64,000 bases of DNA, taken from contig JAFQQY010000047.1 in NCBI GenBank assembly GCA_017410365.1, positions 1 to 64,000 of the forward strand. The letters run 5' to 3'. Numbering within the stretch: position 1 is the stretch's first letter; each line of letters begins with the position of its first letter. Below, piece by piece: positions 14,725 through 24,260 of this stretch. Made by a program: the position numbers and the translations under genes. The notes beneath the pieces were generated by a model. The model searched no databases. It was not told the DNA's origin and was given only the letters and a program-made list of their open reading frames with translations. The stretch is from Prevotella sp. (GTDB lineage Bacteria > Bacteroidota > Bacteroidia > Bacteroidales > Bacteroidaceae).

Positions 14725-16656
14725 ATGAATGACATCTACACAACCCAAATTAGTGAGAGTATAGCATCTTTGTTTAGCAATATGGAACAGCGCATATCTG
14801 TAGAAGATATGCAGCGAGTGCGTGATGCTTATACGCTTGCAGCTGAAGCCCACAAAGAACAACGTCGCAAAACGGGTGAACCATATATCATTCATCCGAT
14901 TGCAGTAGCCCGAATAGTAGCTGAAGAACTGGAATTAGGTGCAAACCCTGTTATCGCTGCTTTCCTGCATGATGTTGTAGAGGATACTGATTACACCATC
15001 GAGGATATTCGTGAGCGTTTCGGTGATGATGTGGCATTTCTTGTAGGTGTCGTTACCAAGCAGAAGAAGGAGAAGTACGAACAGTCAAAACAGGTAGATA
15101 ATTACCGTCAGATTTTAGCATCTGTTCAATACGATGTGCGTGCCATTCTGATTAAGTTGGCCGACCGTTTGCATAACATGCGTACACTTGATAGTATGCG
15201 CCCAGACAAACAGATGAAGATTGCCGGTGAAACGGATTACTTCTATGCTCCGTTGGCTAATCGTCTGGGCTTGTACCATATCAAGAGTGAGTTGGAAAAC
15301 CTTTCGTTCCGCTATCGTTGCCCTCGTGAGTATGCTGAGATTGATAAGCTTATTTGCAACGAGAAAGATTCTAATGCAATTAATCTCAGAGGATTTATCG
15401 ATAAGCTTGAAGGGATTCTCAATACAGGCAATATTCGAATCGAGGTTTGCTACCGAACGCCTTATAGTATTTGGCGTAAGATGCAGGCAGCAGGATGTGA
15501 TTACTATCACACGGATGGCCGATATTACATACGACTTGTTTATGGTTGTATGCATATTCCTGAAGTGTCAGAGGATGAAACAACAAAGACATTTTTGCGT
15601 ATTCTGAAGTCCAATGCACACTTTGAGAAGACATCTGCTCTGCACATTTATGCGCAATTGACAGATGCATTCAAGGAACGTCCTGGTAGTGTAGCAAACT
15701 ACATAGACAATCCGAAAGAAAACGGCTATCAGAGTTTTCATGTGAAGTTGCTCAGCGACCAAGGTGTGTGGGAAGAGGTGCATATCTCATCTGAACGTAT
15801 GGTGCGTGCCTCTCATTTGGGCTGTGCGGCGGAACGTACCGAGGAGAATGTAGCGCAATGGCTTGAAAAGTTTAAGAGCGTGTTGTTGGATGTTGCTTTC
15901 CATAACAAAGACATGGACTATATGGATGGTGTTACAGCATCGTTCTATAATGATGATATTATGGTTTTCACTCCGAAGGGCAAGGGGGTAATCCTTCCGA
16001 AAGGTGCTACCGCATTGGATTTCGCTTACGAGATCCATAGCAAAATTGGCCTGCATGCTGTTTATGCCCGCATCAATGGTAAGTTGATGTCAGTCAAGAC
16101 CGTGCTTCATCGAGGGGATTGCGTAGAGATTGGTACCGATGAAAATTCTCGCCCTGATACAGACTGGATTGACCATGTATTGACTTACAAGGCAAAACGA
16201 CATTTGCGCAGCTACCTCTCTACAGTAAGTAGCATTCAGTATAAGCGTTGTCCGCATTGTCATCCACTACCAGAAGATGAAGTTATTGGTTTTAAAGGGA
16301 CAGATGGAGGTATTACTCTTCATAAGCGTAATTGTCAGACAGCAATAAGAATTGCGTCTCAGCATGGTGACTCTATTGTTGCTGTTGAATTTGAAGAGAA
16401 TGACAAATTCTTGTATCCTGTGCGTGTACAAGTCCGTAGTGTGGACCGATACCATTTATTGAGCGATCTTATAGAATGTATCACAGAGAGGCTACATTTG
16501 TCCATCAATAAACTCACGACAGAGACCATTGACCGCATCGCGATAAGCTCTATTGACTTTGATGTACATTCAGCCGGAGAGTTGGAGGCTGCCATTAAAT
16601 TAATATCTACGATAAAGGGAGTAGATGAAGTATATCGTGTGAATATAGAAAACTAA
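14725..16656 (+). CDS. RelA/SpoT homologue with degenerate synthetase domain
   Basis: 643 residues, shorter than the usual ~730. Domains: HD hydrolase (~25-190) intact with AFLHDVVEDTDYT and KLADRLHNMRT; synthetase-like (~225-360); TGS (~415-475, VFTPKGKGVILPKGATALDF); zinc-finger-type segment (CPHCHPL, HKRNC) and C-terminal ACT (~560-640). In the synthetase part the canonical YDLxAxR loop reads DGRYYIR, so the expected catalytic Asp aligns with Gly; GRFKDYI is GSVANYI; only the NPKENGYQSFH and EEVHIS elements persist. I infer a (p)ppGpp-type hydrolase with little or no synthetase activity, possibly acting on another 3'-pyrophosphate. Odd place for a housekeeping SpoT. Confidence 0.85.
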   Translation: MNDIYTTQISESIASLFSNMEQRISVEDMQRVRDAYTLAAEAHKEQRRKTGEPYIIHPIAVARIVAEELELGANPVIAAFLHDVVEDTDYTIEDIRERFGDDVAFLVGVVTKQKKEKYEQSKQVDNYRQILASVQYDVRAILIKLADRLHNMRTLDSMRPDKQMKIAGETDYFYAPLANRLGLYHIKSELENLSFRYRCPREYAEIDKLICNEKDSNAINLRGFIDKLEGILNTGNIRIEVCYRTPYSIWRKMQAAGCDYYHTDGRYYIRLVYGCMHIPEVSEDETTKTFLRILKSNAHFEKTSALHIYAQLTDAFKERPGSVANYIDNPKENGYQSFHVKLLSDQGVWEEVHISSERMVRASHLGCAAERTEENVAQWLEKFKSVLLDVAFHNKDMDYMDGVTASFYNDDIMVFTPKGKGVILPKGATALDFAYEIHSKIGLHAVYARINGKLMSVKTVLHRGDCVEIGTDENSRPDTDWIDHVLTYKAKRHLRSYLSTVSSIQYKRCPHCHPLPEDEVIGFKGTDGGITLHKRNCQTAIRIASQHGDSIVAVEFEENDKFLYPVRVQVRSVDRYHLLSDLIECITERLHLSINKLTTETIDRIAISSIDFDVHSAGELEAAIKLISTIKGVDEVYRVNIEN

Positions 16657-16671
16657 AGGTATGTCCATGAT

Positions 16672-16989
16672 ATGAAGGATATGTATAATCCAGAAACCAA
16701 TACATTGGATATACGCTCTAACGGCCTGTATTCTTCAAACGTGTTGAGCAACTTATGCAGCAATGGTTTCCGATTTGACGGAATGATATGCGGCAGTATG
16801 GAAGGTTTTCCGCAGTCGTTGAAGAGAAAGGAACTTGACAATTATGACAGACGTGACAAGACACAGGAACTCATAGAAAAGTCTGTCACTAGAAAGAAAC
16901 TTTTATACCAGCATGGGTTTGGTTCTTCTGCCGCCAGCGGTACCGCTCATAAGGAATGTATGCAGATGATAACCGTTTGTAATGATTAA
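16672..16989 (+). pseudogene. Internally deleted NADAR-like remnant
   Basis: The first ~50 residues (NTLDIRSNGLYSSNVLSNLC, SNGFRFDGMICGSMEG) closely match the NADAR segment of the KptA fusion gene at about 11365-11500. The frame then jumps from SLKRKE directly to LDNYDRRDK, which in the fusion gene (ELRDNYDKRDK) lies ~290 nt later at about 11795. The remaining residues are unrelated. So this is a copy of the fusion gene's middle with a deletion of the catalytic part, and it lacks the KptA and nucleotidase ends. It may be expressed as a 105-residue peptide but is unlikely to be an enzyme. Confidence 0.8.
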
Positions 16990-17135
16990 CCGCTTTTTCT
17001 ATTCTAATACGGATAATTTACAACTTTTTATTGGCTCTTGGTACTTCATAAGGGGGAATTATATCCAAAATGCTTTCGAAAAAGTAAGTAAAAGAGACTG
17101 AAAAACAGTAGGTTATCTGTAAAAATAAAAATTTT

Positions 17136-17189
17136 ATCCTAAATAGGATAATCCTAATTTGGATAATTGTGGATTTTTTCGTATTTTTG
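17136..17189 (+). promoter_or_regulatory. Promoter with overlapping palindromic operators for the AAA ATPase gene
   Basis: A -33 TTTG at 17158-17161 and -7 TATTTTTG at 17182-17189 are separated by 20 nt, a textbook Bacteroidetes promoter; the ATG follows at 17210. Directly upstream is ATCCTA-AA-TAGGAT (17136-17149), a perfect 6-bp palindrome, then ATCC-TAATTT-GGAT (17151-17164) overlapping the -33 box. Such tandem dyads suggest repressor binding. The region 16990-17135 holds no gene. Confidence 0.7.
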
Positions 17190-17209
17190 TCCACAAAATT
17201 TTACTTCTG

Positions 17210-18334
17210 ATGGACAATCCGTTTGTAACTAAAGGCTATGCTGGGCCTGAATATTTCTGTGATCGCGTTGAGGAAACCAAGCGTTTGGTGGAACTGACTA
17301 CCAATGGCAATAATATTGCACTAATATCTCCACGTCGTGTCGGTAAGACAGACCTTATACATCATTGTTTCCAACAGCCAGAACTGAAGGAAAAGTATTA
17401 TACGTTTCATATTGATATATATGCAACGGCAAGCCTTCGTGATTTTGTAAATGTGTTTGGTCAGACAATCTTGAACGAATTGAAGCCAAAGGGCAGAGTA
17501 GTATGGGAAGGTTTTTTGAATATTCTTCGTTCTATACGCTCCGAAATTACATACGACATCAACAACTTCCCCACATGGAGCATTGGGTTGGGAAATATCG
17601 AGAACCCCATGGTGACGCTTGATGAAATATTCCAGTATCTCGGACAGGCAGACCGCCCTTGTATTATTGCTATTGATGAGTTTCAGCAAATCACTCGTTA
17701 TGCTGAGGCGCATAATATAGAGGCCATGTTGCGCACATATATACAACGTTGCAATAATGCCACATTCATACTCTCAGGCAGCAAACGCCATCTGATGGGC
17801 GAGATATTTACTTCGCCATCTCGACCGTTTTATCAGTCGGTTTTGGTAATGAATCTTAAACCAATCTCTGTTGAGAAATACACAGAGTTTGCCAAAATGC
17901 AATTTGATAGATATGGTAAATCTATTGGGGATGAGGCCGTGGTGGCTGTATATGAGCGTTTCGATGCCGTTACCTCATGTTTGCAGCGCATACTTAACGT
18001 ATTGTTCCTAAAGACGCTGCCTGGTGGTAAATGTACTTGCGATATGGTTGACGATGCCATAAATTACATTCTTGACATGTTCTCAGAGACATATCAAGAC
18101 CTGCTGGAACGTATTCCTGAAAAGCAGCGTGAAGTATTTATTGCAATAGCAAAGGAAGGCAAGGCAAAGGCTATAACAGGAAAAACATTTATAAAAAAGC
18201 ATCATCTTCAAACCTCCAGTGTCATTAATGCAGCAGTGCGAGGCCTTTTAGAAAAAGATTTTATCACTGTAGATAAAGGTGTCTATACCATTTATGACCC
18301 ATTCTTTGCTTTGTGGCTAAGAAATGGCAGATGA
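17210..18334 (+). CDS. AAA/STAND-type ATPase (ATPase_2-like)
   Basis: 374 residues from the ATG at 17210; an upstream in-frame start at 17159 is excluded because it precedes the promoter's -7 element. Walker A is ISPRRVGKTDLI, Walker B IIAIDEFQQI, sensor-like FILSGSKRHLM; the C-terminal ~90 residues form a winged-helix-like region ending in DPFFALWLRNGR. This belongs to the archaeal-type ATPase group common as solitary genes in Bacteroidetes. Role unknown; such proteins are often linked to toxin, mobile or defence functions. It has its own promoter with palindromic operators, so it is regulated separately. Confidence 0.85.
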   Translation: MDNPFVTKGYAGPEYFCDRVEETKRLVELTTNGNNIALISPRRVGKTDLIHHCFQQPELKEKYYTFHIDIYATASLRDFVNVFGQTILNELKPKGRVVWEGFLNILRSIRSEITYDINNFPTWSIGLGNIENPMVTLDEIFQYLGQADRPCIIAIDEFQQITRYAEAHNIEAMLRTYIQRCNNATFILSGSKRHLMGEIFTSPSRPFYQSVLVMNLKPISVEKYTEFAKMQFDRYGKSIGDEAVVAVYERFDAVTSCLQRILNVLFLKTLPGGKCTCDMVDDAINYILDMFSETYQDLLERIPEKQREVFIAIAKEGKAKAITGKTFIKKHHLQTSSVINAAVRGLLEKDFITVDKGVYTIYDPFFALWLRNGR

Positions 18335-18373
18335 TGGGAGGTTGGCATTGACAGTCAAGGACTCTTCTCCTGA

Positions 18374-18613
18374 CGTCCAAACGACGAGCAAGAAACATTA
18401 CTCAAAGACCTCAATCAATGTGTGGAGTATCGGAAAACGATAGAGTTCTTCATCAAGACCAAAGGACTTCATGGTTACTTTGAACGCAATGGCGGTAGTC
18501 TTGATAAGGCTATTGCCAATGCAAATCGGTCTGTGGAAGAGAAGTTGAAGGATTATAGAGATTATACTTACTCGGAGTTGGGGAGGTTGATGGAGATGTT
18601 GAAAGAAATGTAA
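18374..18613 (+). pseudogene. Gene fragment without start
   Basis: An open frame begins just after a TGA (18371-18373) with no ATG until its last few codons. It reads DEQETLLKDLNQCVEYRKTI and ends with ELGRLMEMLKEM, an amphipathic helical, protein-like sequence. Probably the 3' end of a larger gene, cut by rearrangement. Family not recognised. The 195 nt after it are AT-rich and lead to the promoter of the large helicase gene. Confidence 0.45.
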
Positions 18614-18708
18614 TGCTATTGGATTTACGGTAAGTAATAGGCGGATTGTCGGTAATTACAAATAATATTTTAACTTTTGTCTTTAAATACTTTGAGAATA
18701 ATTCTTTT

Positions 18709-18741
18709 TTTGCTTGTCATTTTGCTATTTTTGCAAGCAAA
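18709..18741 (+). promoter_or_regulatory. Inverted repeat around a -7 element upstream of the helicase gene
   Basis: TTTGCTTG (18709-18716) and CAAGCAAA (18734-18741) are perfect 8-bp inverted arms. Between them lies TATTTTTG (18726-18733), a -7-type box. A -33 TTTG at the usual spacing is not present. The arrangement fits a repressor or activator dyad spanning the promoter of the gene at 18809. Confidence 0.5.
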
Positions 18742-18808
18742 TATTCGTAATATGCCTAATGGGTAAATAAATAGAAAGAGAACTTTGATAATAATAAATT
18801 GAATAATA

Positions 18809-21800
18809 ATGTCTCTTTGGAATAGAATCATAGAATCAATAAGTGGTGCAGATGGCCGTGCGAATGTGGCAAAAAAGTCATTTTATGATAGTTCACGTTA
18901 TGCATTTATAGATGTAGAGGTTGGCACGAAGGATCATAAGATTCATGATATTGGTGCACTTAGATGGGATGGTGCAGTGTTTCATTCGGCAAACAAAAAA
19001 GAATTATTTGATTTTTTGAATGGTGTAGATTTTCTTTGTGGACACAATATTATACACCATGATGCAAAGTATCTTTTTGGTACTGATATCTGCCAGTGTA
19101 TGCTTGTTGATACACTGTATGTCTCACCTTTACTGTTCCCGGAAAGACCTTATCATCGTCTGTTGAAAGATGATAAATTGGTGAGCGAACAGATGAATAA
19201 CCCTGTCAATGATTGCGAAAAAGCAAAAGATTTGCTGATGGATGAGGTGGCATGTTGGGAGGCATTGTCAGAAGAAAAGAAAACCATTTTTGCTACACTT
19301 TTGCAAGAAGTTCCAGAGTTTGAGGGTTTTATGGAATTTGTCAAAGCGAAAGCAGGAAAGAGAGAGAAACTAGCGGATTTGATACGCTCTGAATATCATA
19401 GCAGGATATGTGCTCATGCAAATATTGAGAATGTAATAACACATTACCCCTGCGAATTAGCGTATGCTCTTGCTTTGATTGATACAACAGACCATCGCTC
19501 GATAACTCCACCATGGGTGCTGTATAATTATCCGAATGTAGAGCAAGTCGTTAGGCTTCTCAGGAATACTATATGTGATGATGGCTGCGCTTATTGTAAC
19601 AAGGGCCTTGATATACATAATAATTTAAAGCATTATTTTGGTTATGACCAGTTTCGTAGATACGAAGGAGAACCGCTGCAGGAGCGTTCTGTTCGTGCTG
19701 CTGTAGAAGGCAAGTCGTTACTTGCAATATTTCCCACAGGTGGAGGAAAATCGCTGACATTCCAGTTACCAGCTTTAATGGAAGGGCGCTCGGTGCACGG
19801 ACTTACAGTAGTTATATCGCCTCTTCAATCGCTTATGAAAGATCAGGTGGACAATCTTGCAGAGAGGGGTATTACAGAGGCCGTGACCATAAACGGATTG
19901 CTTGATCCAATAAGCCGTTCTGTGGCTATTCAACGTGTCTTGGATGGTGATGCATCGCTTCTGTATATTGCGCCAGAGATGCTTCGCTCGAATACTATCG
20001 AGAAGATTCTTTTGGCGCGCCATGTCGTACGTTTTGTGATAGATGAGGCTCATTGCTTTTCGTCATGGGGACAGGACTTCCGGGTGGATTATCTATACAT
20101 AGGTAAGTTTATAAGCGAATATCAAAAGAAGAAGAGGTTGGCGGAGCCAATACCGGTTTCGTGCTTTACCGCTACAGCCAAACAAAAGGTTATACAGGAT
20201 ATTTGTGACTATTTTAAGAAAACGCTTGATATTGACCTAGAACTTTTTGCTTCTACAGCTTCGCGAACTAATCTGCGATATTCGGTTATACATGCTGATA
20301 CAGATGAAGACAAATATATTAAACTGCGCTCATTGATAGCGGAGGCATCTTGTCCGACAATAGTCTATGTGTCGAGAACAAGACGAACCAAACAGTTGGC
20401 AGAAAAGTTGTCGCGTGATGGATATAAGGCTTTGCCTTTTAATGGTAAAATGGATGCTGACGAGAAGATTGCCAACCAAGATGCTTTCATGTCTGATAAG
20501 GTGCGTATTATTGTTGCTACTTCAGCCTTCGGAATGGGGGTAGATAAGAAAGATGTTGGTCTTGTGATACACTATGATATTTCTGATTCATTAGAAAACT
20601 ATGTCCAAGAAGCAGGACGTGCCGGTCGTGATCCTGAACTTCAGGCACGTTGTTTTGTATTATATAGCGATGCTGACCTTGATAAACATTTTATTCTGCT
20701 TAATCAAACCAAATTGAGCATAAGCGAGATTCAGCAGGTATGGGTAGCAGTGAAATCTATGACAAAGCATCGTATGAATACTTGTTGCTCGGCATTGGAG
20801 ATAGCAAGAAATGCAGGTTGGGATGACTCTGTTTCTGATATCGAGACACGAGTACGTACTGCTCTTGCTGCTTTAGAGCAGGCTGGTTATTTGGAACGTG
20901 GCAATAATTCGCCGCATGTCTATGCTACAGGCATTACCGTAAAGAACGTTGACGAGGCACGCAAACGTATCACAGAATCGGTTTTGTTTGAAAACGAAGA
21001 GATAGAGAATGCTGTTCGCATTATCAAATCGTTAATAACTCAGAAACATATAGCCAAAGCACAAGATGACGTGGCCGAGTCGCGTGTGGATTACTTGGCT
21101 GATATTCTTGGTTTAAAGAAAAGCGAGGTGATATCTGTCGTTGAACGCATGCGCAAAGAAGGAATATTGGCTGATACTAAAGATATTTCAGCTTATCTGA
21201 ATGATGTTGGTGAGTCGGAACACAAATCAAAGCTGTTATTGGAGAGATTCACAAAATTGGAGCGCTATTTGCATAATAGAATGCCAGAAGACACAGATGA
21301 ACCTCTGAGAATTTCGTGTAAACAACTGAATGATAATGCTCAGAATGATGGCATTACCACGGCAACGGAGAAAGACATTCGCACATTGCTCTATTTCCTT
21401 ACAATAAAAGGGTACACTAGAAAGACGGAGGATGCCGCACATAATCTGGAAGTGGCTCGTACGGATGATTTGGATAAAATCATAAAGCGTTTTGAAAAAC
21501 GTTTGGAGATTTGTCGCTTTGCTGTAGATTGGTTGTTTAAGCAAGTGGTAGCAAGTGCAGACGAGGATGCAAAGAAGAAAGGTGTTCAATTCTCTGTGGT
21601 GGAGTTGCTGAATGACCTAAAGTCAAACGGTTCAAATCTGTTTGCAACTTTGCAAGACGTTCAGATTGAAGATGTGGAGGAAGCGTTGCTCTACCTTTCT
21701 AAGATAGGTGCTTTGAAACTGGAGGGTGGATTTCTTGTTCTCTACAATGCCATGAAGATATGTCGCAAAGTAGAGGATAATAGAGCGCGTTATAAAAAGG

Positions 21801-23695
21801 AAGACTACCGCATGCTTAATGAATTCTATAAGCAGAAGATTCAGCAAGTCCATATTGTCGGAGAATACGCTAATCTGATGGTTAAGGATTACAATGCGGC
21901 ATTGCAGTATGTACAGGATTATTTCCAAATGGATTACAAGCGGTTCGTCTCAAAGTATTTCAAAGGTGAGCGTGTCCGTGAGATAGAGCGTAATGTTACG
22001 CCTGAAAAATACACCCAACTCTTTGGTTCGCTCTCAGATAGACAGATGCAGATTATTTCCGATAAGGATTCGCGTTGCATTGTGGTTGCTGCAGGTCCTG
22101 GAAGTGGCAAGACAAGGGTATTGGTTCACAAACTTGCTTCCTTGCTCTTGCTTGAGGATGTAAAGCACGAACAGTTGCTAATGCTCACCTTCTCACGCGC
22201 TGCCGCTACCGAGTTCAAGCAGCGACTTATGGATTTGATAGGCAATGCCGCACATTTTGTTGAAATCAAGACGTTCCATTCTTATTGCTTTGATTTGTTA
22301 GGTAGAATAGGGAATCTTGACGATTCGAAAAATGTGGTATCTCGTGCTGCACAGATGATTAACGACGGTGAAGTAGAGCGCAACCGTATTGCTAAGACTG
22401 TTCTTGTAATCGATGAGGCACAGGATATGAGTTCGGAGGAGTACGCTTTGGTTCAAGCTCTCATGAAAGCAAACGAAGAAATGCGTGTCATTGCTGTTGG
22501 TGATGATGACCAAAATATCTTCGAATTCCGTGGTTCCAACTCAATGTATATGGCTCAGTTGCTTAGAGATTCTGGTGGCAGATTCATAGAAATGGTAGAA
22601 AACTATCGTAGTACTAAGCAAGTTGTGGAGTTTGCCAATGCATTTGTGGGCAAAATAAGAGACAGAATGAAGCGGACGCCAATCGTCTCTATGAGTCAGT
22701 CGGATGGTAGGGTAAGCGTCACGCGTCATGTGTCAGCTTTGATGTATCAGCCACTTGTAAAAGAGTTGGTTAGTCATCGAGGGGATGGTACAATGTGTGT
22801 GCTCACACAAACTAATGAAGAGGCAGCCATCATGGTTGCGCTTCTAAGAAAGCATGGACTTAATGGCAAACTCATTCAGAGCCTGGACGGCTTCCGTTTT
22901 TGGAATATGGCAGAGGTTCGACTCTTTTTGAGGTATTTAGAGGCAGATACCCATACTCCGCTAATTGCAGATGAGGTATGGGACGCTTCAAAAAGAAAGA
23001 CATACTCTAAATATGCAGATTCGTCAAGTCTTTGTTATTTACAACGATGTGTTCAACTGTTTGAAGAGACGAATAAGGCAAAATATTTGACAGACTTCAA
23101 GGAATACATCTTTGAGTCTTCGGCAGAAGATTTTTGTGATTTGCAAAATGCGGATGTGGTGGTATCTACAATTCATAAGTCGAAAGGTATGGAATTTGAC
23201 GACGTGTATATGCTCATTTCTGAACCATTGCATTTGACAGATGAAGTTCTTCGCAAGTATTATGTAGGTATCACTCGTGCTAAGCAACGGCTGTTTATTC
23301 ATGCTAATTTTTCTTTTTTCGACCAATTTAATGTTAGTCAGAGAAAGATGGACAATAATATATACGAAATGCCAAATGAGATTGTGCTTCAACTCTCTCA
23401 TAAAGATGTTAATCTTGGCTACTTTAAAACACGGAAAAAAGAGGTGCTTGCATTGCGGGCAGGACAAAAACTACGTTTTGAAAATAACTATTTGTATGAC
23501 GGCAAAACAACAGAACCTGTCTGTCAGTTGTCTCAAAAAATACAAGGTGAACTTAGTCAATGGAACGAGAAGAATTACTTCGTTTCAGATGCCTCTATTC
23601 GTTTTATTGTTGCGTGGCGACCTAAAGATGCACCTAAAGATGAAAAGGAGCATGCTGTATTGTTAGTGGATTTAATTTTGAATAGGGTAAGTTAG
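18809..23695 (+). CDS. Exonuclease-RecQ-UvrD multidomain helicase
   Basis: 1628 residues. Residues ~25-110 look like a DnaQ-type 3'-5' exonuclease (FIDVEV, IHDIGALRW, FLCGHNIIHHDAKYLF). Residues ~280-690 are a RecQ helicase: FPTGGGKSLTFQLPA (Walker A ~310), VISPLQSLMKDQV, DEAHCFSSWGQDFR (~411), CFTATA, ATSAFGMGVDK and QEAGRAGRD. Residues ~690-1060 are linker and winged-helix-like. Residues ~1070-1530 are a UvrD/Rep helicase: AAGPGSGKTRVL (~1095), LTFSRAAATEF, VIDEAQDMSSEEY (~1200), VENYRST, STIHKSKGMEFDDV and YYVGITRAKQR. Two motors of opposite families plus a nuclease in one chain suits attack on, or repair of, branched or foreign DNA. Neighbours suggest defence. Confidence 0.9.
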   Translation: MSLWNRIIESISGADGRANVAKKSFYDSSRYAFIDVEVGTKDHKIHDIGALRWDGAVFHSANKKELFDFLNGVDFLCGHNIIHHDAKYLFGTDICQCMLVDTLYVSPLLFPERPYHRLLKDDKLVSEQMNNPVNDCEKAKDLLMDEVACWEALSEEKKTIFATLLQEVPEFEGFMEFVKAKAGKREKLADLIRSEYHSRICAHANIENVITHYPCELAYALALIDTTDHRSITPPWVLYNYPNVEQVVRLLRNTICDDGCAYCNKGLDIHNNLKHYFGYDQFRRYEGEPLQERSVRAAVEGKSLLAIFPTGGGKSLTFQLPALMEGRSVHGLTVVISPLQSLMKDQVDNLAERGITEAVTINGLLDPISRSVAIQRVLDGDASLLYIAPEMLRSNTIEKILLARHVVRFVIDEAHCFSSWGQDFRVDYLYIGKFISEYQKKKRLAEPIPVSCFTATAKQKVIQDICDYFKKTLDIDLELFASTASRTNLRYSVIHADTDEDKYIKLRSLIAEASCPTIVYVSRTRRTKQLAEKLSRDGYKALPFNGKMDADEKIANQDAFMSDKVRIIVATSAFGMGVDKKDVGLVIHYDISDSLENYVQEAGRAGRDPELQARCFVLYSDADLDKHFILLNQTKLSISEIQQVWVAVKSMTKHRMNTCCSALEIARNAGWDDSVSDIETRVRTALAALEQAGYLERGNNSPHVYATGITVKNVDEARKRITESVLFENEEIENAVRIIKSLITQKHIAKAQDDVAESRVDYLADILGLKKSEVISVVERMRKEGILADTKDISAYLNDVGESEHKSKLLLERFTKLERYLHNRMPEDTDEPLRISCKQLNDNAQNDGITTATEKDIRTLLYFLTIKGYTRKTEDAAHNLEVARTDDLDKIIKRFEKRLEICRFAVDWLFKQVVASADEDAKKKGVQFSVVELLNDLKSNGSNLFATLQDVQIEDVEEALLYLSKIGALKLEGGFLVLYNAMKICRKVEDNRARYKKEDYRMLNEFYKQKIQQVHIVGEYANLMVKDYNAALQYVQDYFQMDYKRFVSKYFKGERVREIERNVTPEKYTQLFGSLSDRQMQIISDKDSRCIVVAAGPGSGKTRVLVHKLASLLLLEDVKHEQLLMLTFSRAAATEFKQRLMDLIGNAAHFVEIKTFHSYCFDLLGRIGNLDDSKNVVSRAAQMINDGEVERNRIAKTVLVIDEAQDMSSEEYALVQALMKANEEMRVIAVGDDDQNIFEFRGSNSMYMAQLLRDSGGRFIEMVENYRSTKQVVEFANAFVGKIRDRMKRTPIVSMSQSDGRVSVTRHVSALMYQPLVKELVSHRGDGTMCVLTQTNEEAAIMVALLRKHGLNGKLIQSLDGFRFWNMAEVRLFLRYLEADTHTPLIADEVWDASKRKTYSKYADSSSLCYLQRCVQLFEETNKAKYLTDFKEYIFESSAEDFCDLQNADVVVSTIHKSKGMEFDDVYMLISEPLHLTDEVLRKYYVGITRAKQRLFIHANFSFFDQFNVSQRKMDNNIYEMPNEIVLQLSHKDVNLGYFKTRKKEVLALRAGQKLRFENNYLYDGKTTEPVCQLSQKIQGELSQWNEKNYFVSDASIRFIVAWRPKDAPKDEKEHAVLLVDLILNRVS

Positions 23696-23861
23696 GATGG
23701 CTGTATGGAATATATGGGTAATTAGAATTCTAAAAAACAAAATGCTTATTCTTTTCAGAGAAGTCTTGGACAGTGTATCCAAAAATAGAGATTTTGTAAT
23801 TCTTTTTTTTCGATTATTCTTTTTTATTTATTTTTGTAGTTAAATAAAAACAATCAACTTT

Positions 23862-24141
23862 ATGAAAAAGCTATTTTTTGTTTATCTTGTTTATAGTTCA
23901 GGTTGCATTTGTAAGTGCAGTAGACAATGAAGTTTCAATGGTTTCATATGAGCAGAATTGGATAGACGATCAGGGTACGATTGCCCTTAAAAACAATACA
24001 GACAACGAGGTGATGAGTGTGTCATTCATGATTACATATCTTGATATGAATGGTAATCAGCTTGATTATAAGGAATTTAAAATATTTATTGTTTTCGCTG
24101 AATTTAGCCTGCGTTTGAGATGGAAATGCCAGTCAGACTGA
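23862..24141 (+). pseudogene. Frameshifted small secreted protein
   Basis: ATG at 23862 begins MKKLFFVYL but stops after 22 codons. One base earlier or later the frame gives LFILFIVQVAFVSA, a hydrophobic signal-peptide core, then VDNEVSMVSYEQNWIDDQ, NNTDNEVMSVSFMITYLD and GNQLDYKEF. After about 24080 the frame degenerates again, with plausible continuation in other frames (PAFEMEMPV, QTDIKQEFIINF). I read this as a small exported protein inactivated by at least two frameshifts. A -7-like TATTTTTG lies at 23829-23836. Family unknown. Confidence 0.5.
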
Positions 24142-24189
24142 TATTAAACAGGAATTTATTATCAATTTTCAAAGATTGTCTCGCAAAAA

Positions 24190-24221
24190 TTTGGTTATAA
24201 TAATAAAATGTTGTATCTTCG
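24190..24221 (+). promoter_or_regulatory. Promoter for the AAA/subtilase pair
   Basis: -33 TTTG at 24190-24193 and -7 TATCTTCG at 24214-24221 (one mismatch to TAnnTTTG), spacer 20 nt; ATG at 24261. The two genes downstream are 20 nt apart and would share this promoter. Confidence 0.6.
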
Positions 24222-24260
24222 CAAAGCAGACATTGTGCGGTAATTCAAAATGGTATATAT

